From NCBI GenBank assembly GCA_011317545.1, contig WUJK01000002.1, positions 1,116,001-1,180,000 on the forward strand: a DNA stretch of 64,000 nucleotides, in the 5' to 3' direction. Each line of letters opens with the position of its first letter. Position 1 is the first letter of the stretch. Origin of the DNA: Coniella vitis (taxonomy: Eukaryota; Ascomycota; Sordariomycetes; Diaporthales; Schizoparmaceae). The notes beneath the pieces were generated by a model that saw only the letters and a list, made by a program, of their open reading frames with translations, searched no databases and was not told where the DNA came from. Positions 55,457 to 64,000 of the stretch are shown here, in pieces. The position numbers and the translations under genes were made by a program.

Positions 55457-56358
55457 GCCGTTCAGCTATTGCGGGTGCGACTTGAGTACAAAGAGGATTG
55501 AAAGAAGCAGAATAGCCCTGTTCGACTCGGCAGAGAGTATACGATGGCTATTGATGCTGTGTCTTTTGATGTTGAATTACTTGCATGACGTTCTGATTGC
55601 CGAGCACCACTAGATTTGCAGCCACGAGTGACCCGTCAGCCCGTCCAGCCGCCCAAGCTGCTCTGCAGGCCCGGTCCTGGCCAGGCGGGGGTCCGCAGAA
55701 GCTTTGCAGAGCCTATGTCAGCTGGCAAATGGGGGCCCGGCCTGACTTGTTTACTTTGTTCTCGTTAGCGGCCCCCCCCCCGCCTGTATCCTATTTTTGA
55801 TTCGACCTCGCCCGGACGCGACGCATCTCTCCTTGTCTCCGTCCACGACACCACAAAGAAACCTCACGCGCTTCCGCCCGCATTGCCCTAGATTGCATTG
55901 TCGTGTCGTCCGCCGACCGCCGCCTCCCAAAGAACCCGCTCTTGTCCAATTGACAATTCTTCTTTTCATTGTTCGTCTATTGTGGCCTCCATTTATCTTC
56001 CGCGAATCGTGTATTATATCGCCGTGCCCTTTATTCAGTGCTCGATGCATCCACCTTCTTGTCCTGCTCCAGCGCTTCATTGACCTGTTATTGCTACCAC
56101 GACGATAACAGCATCGGCGATTTAAACCTCCCGTTTCAACTTGTTCGAATGCGCGCCTTTCTCGTCATCTCTGAATTGCACTAAATTCGTCTTGGCGACA
56201 CCAGTCCACTCCCAGTGTCGCCCTTCAACCCTTCACGACCAACACGCCCGCTTCACCCTCGCGCGTCCCTGCCCCAGCCTGCTCGCACACCTCTCACGTT
56301 GTCTCCACCAACTTCTCCTTCTCGACATGTCTCCGAGGCGCAAGCGACCTCTTCGCAA
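55457..56358. promoter_or_regulatory. Divergent promoter region, CX9C gene / sfi1
   Basis: 902 bp, with a nine-C run near 55771 and pyrimidine-rich sequence from about 55,800 that looks like the sfi1 leader. No clear TATA box. Confidence 0.5.
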
Positions 56359-59300
56359 ATGCCGCCGCCACCAGCCCCCGCCCCTACAGGAGGCTCAACT
56401 CCCACGCCGAGTCCATCCAACGAGACGGGAGAGTCCGAGACCTTTACCGACAACGCCGACGACGAGCCTCGTGTGCGCGAAACCAACGACACCAGCGTCC
56501 CTGTTAAACCTGATCCCGTGATCATTGCAGACGCAGACACAGAAACAGACACAGACGCAGACGCAGACACAGATGCAGACGCAGACGCAGACTACGCTTC
56601 GACAATCGATCTCATGCCAGAGGTGGGCGAGTCCATCCCGCTCCCTTTTGGGAAACCTGGCAATGATGTTGATGATGGCGCCACTCCTACAAAGCCACAA
56701 TTTCAACAACAAATTATTTATAGTGACGCAGGTAGGTGTGCAACATATTTTTGGCTGGTTTGCGCTATAAGCATGGCAATGTGGTTTAGAGATTGTTACT
56801 AACGCCGTCGCGCGATTAGATATTAGGCTAGCGCATGAGATCATCAGCGCTGCAGAGATCTTGTTAGCTCCCATTGATGAACGCGATCGCAAACCCGCCG
56901 AAGCGCTACACGCTGCTGCCGACGAAGTATTGCCGCGCAAGGGCTTAGTACTTGAAGACGTACCGTCCGTTTCGCGTCTGCTGTTCCATATCGGTGCACA
57001 GCGGACGCCCGAGTCGCTGCTGGACAAGTTCAAAGCGGTCCTCTCGGAACACGATATTGGGATCGAATTGACCGATTCCGAATTGCCACCAGTCGAGCCA
57101 TTGCCATTGCCACTGCACGAAGACTCGGATACCACAGAAGATGTGCAGACGCCGAGACCACCATCGGCTCCGTTCCACGCTCCTCCGGTGGACAGGGCGG
57201 ATCTTGGTTCTTCGAGTCATTCGAGCCGTGCGCCCACTGGTCGTCGATATTCGGACAGCTCGACGACTGACTTGGATGTGAACGAGGTCAGTCGTGGCAA
57301 TGGCAGTGCCCAGCAGCCGGCTGCGGCTGAGTCATTCGTCAGACCAGCTTCCACCGATCGATCCGTCGCTCAAAAGAAAGCAGTCAGGTTCGCGGACGTG
57401 GTTGATTCACAGAGCCTCTCGGAGCGGTCGTGGGATCAGGAAGCGTCGGACGCATCGCTCTCTGAAAACCTGCCTTTCCATTTTCGTACGGCGGGCACCG
57501 AGGGACAATTCCAGCGGCCAACTGGGATGCAGAGTGCTGGTGCTCCGCGTGATGATGGTAGGCCCGTGACTCGAGCGGAAAACCGGCCTCCATCCGATTT
57601 CAGTAGCTTAGGCCAATCGAGACAAGCACCCAGCAGCCATTTGACAGACCCGTCCAGAAGCGAGACTCCTCATGCAGCGGAAGATTTCTCTCAATTGAGC
57701 TATGATCTCACTGGATTGAGAGAGACTGAAAGTGCGGAGAGGCCTCGTCTATCTGCACCACCTTCGCGACAGCTGACAGAGGGCTTTTTCAACGGCGGAG
57801 ACTCGGACAGTAATAGTGATGATGATGGTGACAGCGACAAGCATCACCCACGGCACGATAGCGCTGGTTCCGAAATGGCGTCCAGAAGTACCGGAGGTGA
57901 GCATGCAATGTCACAGGAGCCGCCAGAGCGCGACATGACAGCCAAGGAAGCTCACCTAGTCGAACATCTCATGACGGCATCTTCGCTGGACCATTGGAAA
58001 GATGTCAGTCGCGATACAAGGCGTCGCAATATACGGGCCGAGGCGCATGCTGGGAAATGGGATGCCTGGGAGACGATTGGTGAGGCACTCGAGATTTGGT
58101 TCCAGAGTGCGCTTACTATGCGCATTGACGAGAATGACGGCATACAAGCTTATCGGGACCATCTCCGGCAGCGCAACCTGGAGCGTAGTCCAGTAAGCCC
58201 TCCCAAGCGCGTGGAAGACTTGGGTGTGTCTGCGAGCGATGCGGGTCAGCGCATGGAGCAGTCCATTGAGCACACAAGGGAACCTCTTGTCCCTGTGCTT
58301 GGTCAACGTGTATCTGGGCTTCGGGACAAGGAGGGCTCGAGACGGCAAGAATCACAGTCTCGGGAAAGGACGCCTGTAGACGAGGCCTCCAGTCAATCCA
58401 CACCGCGAACAAGGGGTGATGTGCCTCAACCGGGCAGAGCAGAGCCTGGTGTAGCCCAAGACCAGCCAGCTGTCGCGGCTGGGTACGATCATGACAATAT
58501 CTACGACGCCTCTGAAGAACTTGAATCAGAGGATTCGGGCAGGAACGATTTTGCATTACACTCGCAATACCAGGTTGCAGCGGCCGCCTGGAACTACTTC
58601 CTTTTGTCCAAAGCCTTTACGCACTGGGCGGACTGCGCCGATGAAGAGGTGGAGCGGACACAAATTGCAAGGCGGCACATCCTACGCAAGAAGTGCTACC
58701 AAGCCTGGGTCCGGGAAACAGACGAGACCGAGGCTGAAAGCAAAGCCATTTGGTTTACACAAATGTCGACCATCAAGCAATGGCGTGCCGCAGCAATTAG
58801 CGCTGCAAGGAGAAGCGTCGCCCTGGGCAGGATCGCCGCTGACTTGGAAGCGGCCGACAAGACAGACACTTTTCTTTTCGAGTGGTACCACGCGTCCAAG
58901 GAGCGGCTGTCTGAGCGGCTGGATGAGCATTATCTCCTTCATAACTGCCTTGAAGACTGGTATGCACAGAAAACGTGGCTCGGCTCTGCGCAGGTGGAAG
59001 CGAACGGCCTGTTCAAAGGGTCCATGCTAGCACGGTTTGTCCAGTACTGGCAGCGCGAAGCTGAGGTGCAACGGCGTGCCGAGGCGGGGGCCGGGCCCGT
59101 CATTGCTCGTAGGGACGAGTTCTTGCGGTCTGGACTCTCGCTTGCTTGGAGGCAAGAAGCGGAAGCAGCTCGGACGCGAGAAAAGACAGCCGTTGCACAT
59201 GAGCTGCGCGAGTTTACAAAACACTGGATGTACGAAGGCAAAGTGGTGGCGCTGCGTAAGAGGGAAATCAGCGCTGAACTCGACGGTGCTTGCTATCATT

Positions 59301-60568
59301 GGTACCTCGAGTGGCGGCTGAAACTAGCAGAGCGCATGCTTGCTCAGCAGGAAAAGACGCGCTTGCTGGAGAAGTGGGTGGGCGCGAGCGAAGCGGCGGC
59401 AGCGCGGACTTATCATCTTCGGCACCTGGCTCAGGATGTGCGGTATCATGACACGATTACCAGATGTCTCAACACGGCGCTCGAGGCGCTGGAGCATGTT
59501 GAGGAGCAAGCGTACTATGCGCGGAGCATGGTCGTGGAAAGGCTTGTGCCCAAGGTTCTGAAGAACTGGAGGGCCGAGGTCAGCCATCACCGTCGGCTAG
59601 AGAGGTGGTCGCACCTCAGCAATCTGCTGTACATTGGCCAGGAAATCATTCCCGAGTGGCAGACCGTGCGGCGGCAGCAATATTACCAGCGTATGTGGAA
59701 ACTGTACAGCGACTACAGGTACAAAGTGCACTCGGCCATGGTTAAGGACAGCTTGGATCTCTGGCGGGGCGCCACAGCACATGCTGTCACCAAGAGTTGG
59801 GAAGCGGACGACATGTGCATTGAGGACGACGTTGCGCTGGTGCACAGCATCATCCGGACCTGGCAGTCCAAGCTCGACTTTGTCGCGTTTACGAGCCAGG
59901 TTGCGCAAGAGGCCGATATGGAAGCCTACCTGATGCAGTGGACTGCGATGCACGAAGCGCACGGTGAGGCGCAGCTCGACGGCTTCGAAATGAATTTTGC
60001 GCAGACGGCGGGCGGGGCGTGGGACGAGTGGACGCTTGCGTTCATTGCGTTGCGGGGTCGCGAACAGACAGTGCGCGAGTTCCGAAGCCACAATGCGCGG
60101 CGGGAGGTACGGCATTTCTTCACGGCGTGGGTGAGCATTACGGAGGCCGTGGGGGATCGGGTGCCTGAGATGGATTTCAGGACAACGAGGCGTGGTGGTG
60201 CTGGTGGCGGCGGCGGCGGCGGGTCGCGGTGGGGCACGCCGGCCTCGGCTGTCGCGAGGACGGCGGCTGCGCGATTGGTGAGGTCGACGGGGAGTGTACA
60301 CCCTGTCGGACAACATGTCACTGTTGCGACGAGCAGCAGTAACAACAATGACAGCACCAACTTCCACCGCAACATGAAACAGAATGCCATGACGCCGTTG
60401 GTGTTTCGGACGCCGGCGCGGCCGAATCTGCTGTTTCGCGGGAGTTTTCGGCAGTCGAGCACGACGCCTGCCTATCAACCGCCTAGCGACCTGACTTTTG
60501 AAGAGCAAGATGAGATGGAAGGGGATATAATGGGAGAGGAGGACGGGGGGGGTATGAGTGGGAAGTAG
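56359..60568 (+). CDS. sfi1: Sfi1, spindle pole body centrin-binding protein
   Basis: Sfi1 is a long helix that binds centrin along its repeats and builds the half-bridge in spindle pole duplication. Exons 56359-56731 and 56820-60568 give 1373 residues. An acidic alternating Ala/Thr-Asp run covers residues 57-79. A helical domain (about 125-185, IRLAHEIISAAEILLAPID) and a disordered Ser/Glu region follow. The C-terminal half holds many Trp-containing repeats of the Sfi1 type, such as KAFTHWADCADEE, KKCYQAWVRETDE, LARFVQYWQREAE, LLEKWVGASEAA and RHFFTAWVSITEA, spaced about 30-35 residues. The tail has RTPARPNLLFRGSFRQS. The ATG at 56359 is the first in this frame; the open frame runs on upstream without an ATG, so an earlier exon is possible. 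Confidence 0.9.
56522..56599 (+). repeat. In-frame GACGCA/GACACA repeat in sfi1
   Basis: Hexamer-like units encode alternating Asp with Ala or Thr (residues 57-79). Confidence 0.9.
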
Positions 60569-61551
60569 AAGGATGGAAGGCAATGATGGGTCCAAGGAAG
60601 CTTTTGTGATGTCTGCAATAGAGCTCGAATGGGTTGCTTGGGTTGCTTGGGTTGCTTGGGTGCGGGTGCATCACGTTCAATTCGGATCTACGAGACCAAG
60701 ACATGAGGTGGAGTCCAGAGCTTTGCATCGATCGGTATTATGGGCCAGGCGGGATGTGTAGATGGGTGGAGGCATGGCCTGGTTGGCATCTTGCTATGTC
60801 TATATTCGTCTATTGAGCAGTGGTCTTTTGGGCAGAAGAAAGAAGGCGATGGGGGCGTTGCGTCGAGGGCGCTTCTGACATGTCTCTTGAGGTTTGAAGA
60901 TGACGGATGGATGGATGGATGGATATACCCAGGCTCGTACGTCTGTCTCTTTGTGGGGGTTAGCATGGCGTTTCACACTACAGTATTGGAAGCACTGATT
61001 CTTGAATTCATGATGTCTGCTGTTGTTGTTGTTGTTGTTGATGATGTATAAATATCCACGACTACCGACCTGGGCAGATAACGCACTGGATACTGTACTG
61101 GTTTAAGACCTCGCGCCGTGTTTCCCACGTGTTTCAATTGTTGGGGGGGGGGGCCGGCACCCTGTAGCTTGCCGTTGTCTCATGGAAACTGGAATGGAAG
61201 GACGGTCAACATGCCAAGACCAAGAAAGAAGTGGTCATAGCTCCCTGGAAGCTGCGGGGGAAGCTCCGGCTCCCCTGGGCCCTGTCATTGCATCCTGGGC
61301 AACCCTGGCTGTGGCATGATAGCCTTGAAGAGGAAGGGACGATCAATACAGTACATACCCAGAGCACCCGAAAAATGGAGCCTCCGTTTTCTTCAACTCG
61401 CCGATAGGACACTCAGCCAACCTCATCTTCAGATCCCACGCCACTGTCATCCAGGCTCACAAGTCCTCTCGCATGAACACAACGTCAACTGCCGTTCAGG
61501 ATCGGATGCGGATTTCACTTGTATGGTTCCTCGAGAAAAGCTTGACAGTCC
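60569..61551. other. Intergenic region between sfi1 and mitochondrial SerRS
   Basis: No gene. It contains three tandem GGGTTGCTT units near 60631-60660, GATG repeats near 60905-60930, TGTTGT repeats near 61018-61042, and a G run near 61142. Confidence 0.55.
60631..60660 (+). repeat. GGGTTGCTT tandem repeat, three copies
   Basis: Three 9-bp units with almost no variation, about 60 bp after the sfi1 stop codon. Confidence 0.85.
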
Positions 61552-63330
61552 ATGGGATCAATGCAGGCCCACAGCCGCCGCGTCTTCACGTGCCTGCGGT
61601 GCAGGTTGGCCGCGAGTCCGCGCCGTGCTCTGCACGTCTCGCCGCGCCTACGATCGCAACAAGCTCAGCAGCCTCCACTAGCACCCTCTTCAAACGGCCC
61701 CGAAGGCGCTACAGCGGCCACCACACCTTCAACACCAGCGGCGCCCTTCCACAGCCCCGTTCGTCCCACCATCGCCCCAAAACCAACCATCGATCTCAAG
61801 CACATTCGCCAGAACCCTGCGCTTTACGAGCAGACCTGCCGCGAGCGCAACTACAACGCTCAGGCCGCCTACCCAGCCCGCATCATCTCTCTCCACGAGC
61901 AATGGCAAGCTCGCCAGCGCGACGGCCGCGCCCTTCGTGAGCGCTCAAACCTCGTGCGCCGCCACATTGCGAATCCGGCCTCGTCTCGCCACGACAACGA
62001 GAGTGCCAACGGCGACAGCTCCGCGCAGGATCCCTCGGCGCCGTCTTCCCTTGGATCCATGACCCGTGATGAGCTTCTTGCCGAAGCACGCCAGCTCAAG
62101 GCCCAGCTCAGCTCCATCGAGAACGATGAGGGCCGTCTGCAGGCTGAGATGCAGGCCCTCGCTCTTGCTCTGCCCAACGTGACCAGTCACAACACCCCTC
62201 GTGGCCACACCCCGCGCCTGCTCAGCTACATCAACAACCACCCAGAGCCCACTCCAGAGTCTTCGGACCGCGTCTGGCGCTCCCACGTCCACATTGGCTC
62301 GGAGTTGGGCATCCTTGACTTTGCTGGCGCTGCTACCACCAGCGGCTGGGGCTGGTACTATTTGCTCCACGAGGCTGCCCAGCTCGAGCAAGCTCTCATT
62401 TCCTACGCACTCGCCACGGCCACCCGCGCCGGCTGGGGCCAGGTCAGCCCGCCCAGCATGGTATACAGCCACATTGCTGCTGCCTGCGGTTTCCAGCCAC
62501 GCGATGACGCAGCCCATGGTGGCGAGCCCACTCAAATCTACAGCATTGCGCAGAGCGAAAGCGACCGTGACCGCGGACGGCCCGAACTGTGTATGGCAGG
62601 CACAGCAGAGATCCCCTTGGCAGGTATGCGCGCGGACACCGTTATGGACGAGGGTGAGCTGCCATGTCGCCGCGTAGCAGTGAGCAGGAGTTACCGCGCT
62701 GAGGCTGGAGCTCGTGGAGCGGACACAAAAGGCCTGTACCGCGTGCACGAATTCACAAAGGTCGAGCTCTTCGCATGGACACGCCCCAACCCGGCCGAAG
62801 CCGAGGAGATTTTCGAGGAAATGGTGGACATGCAGACGGAGATTCTGGGATCGCTAGGTTTGCACTGTCGTGTGCTGGAGATGCCGAGTGGGGATCTGGG
62901 CGCGAGTGCTGTGCGTAAGAATGATATTGAGGCGTGGTTTCCCTCTCGGGCCAAGAGAGATACAGTTGCCACCACCTCTCTGAACAACAACAACAACAGC
63001 AGCAGCAGCAAGATCAAGGATGAAAAAGAATCCAACAACGATAACGACGGGGAGGAAGAAGATCAAGGGTGGGGCGAGGTGACAAGCGCCAGCATCTGTA
63101 CCGACTACCAATCCCGTCGTCTTGGCACACGCGTGCGACTTGCCAGCGAAGGAGGTAAACTGACATTTCCCTGGACCGTCAACGGCACAGCCATGGCTGT
63201 ACCCCGCGTACTGGCTGCGATTCTGGAAAATGGATGGGACGAGCGCGATATGACGGTGCGGATTCCGGAGGTATTGAGGCCGTGGATGGATGGAAGGGAA
63301 AAGATTGAGGCAAGGCATCGGTTGCGGTAG
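61552..63330 (+). CDS. dia4: Seryl-tRNA synthetase, mitochondrial
   Basis: Class II synthetase charging mitochondrial tRNA-Ser. A single exon of 592 residues. The N-terminus is Arg/Ser/Ala-rich without acids up to about residue 48 (RRVFTCLRCRLAASPRRALH), consistent with mitochondrial import. A coiled-coil arm follows (RQLKAQLSSIENDEGRLQAE). Motif 2 is seen as SRSYRAEAG with YRVHEFTKVELF, and motif 3 as GTAMAVPRVLAAILEN. An Asn5-Ser4 run plus an acidic/Asn loop at about 470-515 interrupts the catalytic domain between FPSRAKRD and SASICTDYQSRR. The yeast counterpart is Dia4. No second, cytosolic SerRS is in the window. Confidence 0.95.
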   Translation: MGSMQAHSRRVFTCLRCRLAASPRRALHVSPRLRSQQAQQPPLAPSSNGPEGATAATTPSTPAAPFHSPVRPTIAPKPTIDLKHIRQNPALYEQTCRERNYNAQAAYPARIISLHEQWQARQRDGRALRERSNLVRRHIANPASSRHDNESANGDSSAQDPSAPSSLGSMTRDELLAEARQLKAQLSSIENDEGRLQAEMQALALALPNVTSHNTPRGHTPRLLSYINNHPEPTPESSDRVWRSHVHIGSELGILDFAGAATTSGWGWYYLLHEAAQLEQALISYALATATRAGWGQVSPPSMVYSHIAAACGFQPRDDAAHGGEPTQIYSIAQSESDRDRGRPELCMAGTAEIPLAGMRADTVMDEGELPCRRVAVSRSYRAEAGARGADTKGLYRVHEFTKVELFAWTRPNPAEAEEIFEEMVDMQTEILGSLGLHCRVLEMPSGDLGASAVRKNDIEAWFPSRAKRDTVATTSLNNNNNSSSSKIKDEKESNNDNDGEEEDQGWGEVTSASICTDYQSRRLGTRVRLASEGGKLTFPWTVNGTAMAVPRVLAAILENGWDERDMTVRIPEVLRPWMDGREKIEARHRLR

Positions 63331-64000
63331 GTGGGGTATCTAAACGACAGCAACAAGCGAATACATCAAGGCAAAGCGTATTCTGACGAGGCCAAAAAAA
63401 AAAAAAAAATAGAGGGTAAAAATAGGAATCGTGCTTGGTGATATGCTTATCTAGTTTGCTAAAGGTTGAATTCCTACTAAACACAACCACTGGAAGTAAT
63501 CATAGTCCATGCATAAGGGATGGGAATGATGTGTAGCATCAGCAATTAATTACCTTTAAAACCTCAACATGAGTGTTGAGTGACTCACAAAGTCATCAAA
63601 GAGGATAAACTCCATATGCCAGAGCCCAATCTATCTACTGGTTTTGACTGAATGCAGTTGTAAAGTATCATTCTCAGGCTGTCATCATCCTTAAAGTAGA
63701 CTGATTTGCCGAGATGTGTTTCTTGCGGCAACATATGTAGTTACTGGCAACAAGAATCCTGTTTGGATCAATTTCTCTTCAGTCAAAACCTACTTATCGA
63801 GGGTCTGAATGGGCCAGAATGAATACTCAACCAATTTACTTGCTCAGACATGTAACAGTATTAGGAATATATCCCAACACAGCGCCACCGACATCAACAT
63901 CATTTTAAGCCCCCCCCCTCTCCCCCAAGCCAGCCCTAGTACTAGGGCACGAGTACATATCCATCAATTGGCAGCATATTTTAATGCCATCCCCCCCCCT
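63331..64000. other. Right-end intergenic region
   Basis: Contains an A run near 63393-63409 and C runs near 63910 and at the very end. No gene recognised. Confidence 0.55.

Overview
The window is nuclear DNA of a filamentous ascomycete (Pezizomycotina). Sordariomycetes, perhaps Hypocreales, is my best guess from protein feel rather than a search. The evidence is: spliceosomal introns mostly 55-115 nt with GT...AG ends and GCTAAC or CTGAC branch sites, monocistronic genes on both strands, pyrimidine-rich leaders, and a gene set typical of fungal housekeeping. I read 22 protein genes. I see no rRNA, tRNA, CRISPR array, intact transposon, or secondary-metabolite cluster core gene.

Layout. 0.5-10.1 kb: sec31 (-), a stand-alone cyclophilin-E-type RRM gene (+), a B12D/MLRQ small respiratory protein (-) head to head with cox12 (+), sde2 (-) head to head with rps10 (+). 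11.9-25.3 kb: a zinc polyol/alcohol dehydrogenase (+), the HECT ligase hul4 (+), a mitoribosomal protein (-) head to head with the permuted GTPase gep3/mtg3 (+), and the PP1 regulator ypi1 (+). 25.3-31.4 kb is a 6.2 kb gene-free stretch with a 61-nt T run, CT, AT and purine tracts and a dense cluster of a short motif, TACATAGTA. 31.4-41.7 kb: a DENN-domain Rab exchange factor (+), TRAPPC13 (-), a Y-family polymerase resembling Pol iota (-), a beta-lactamase-fold/transesterase-like protein (+). 43.7-63.3 kb: an unrecognised 577-aa protein (+), an SDR oxidoreductase (+), hym1/MO25 (-), cytosolic isoleucyl-tRNA synthetase (+), a 59-aa twin CX9C protein like NDUFAF8 (-), sfi1 (+) and a mitochondrial seryl-tRNA synthetase (+).

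How the genes relate. Most are unconnected core functions: ER export and trafficking (Sec31, DENN, TRAPPC13), translation (Rps10, IleRS, mitochondrial SerRS), mitochondria (Cox12, B12D, the mitoribosomal protein, Gep3, the CX9C protein), ubiquitin, phosphatase and kinase control (Hul4, Ypi1, Hym1), splicing and telomeres (Sde2), damage bypass (Pol iota-like) and the spindle pole (Sfi1). Two head-to-head pairs join functionally related mitochondrial genes and could share promoters.

The most unusual signals are extremely small exons (3 nt in cox12, 5 nt in the dehydrogenase, a possible 3 nt in the mitoribosomal gene), in-frame stop-free introns in sec31 and hul4, and the intergenic motif TACATAGTA, which I found about 20 times exactly and only outside coding sequence. 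All gene models are by eye from splice signals and protein continuity; no database search was run.
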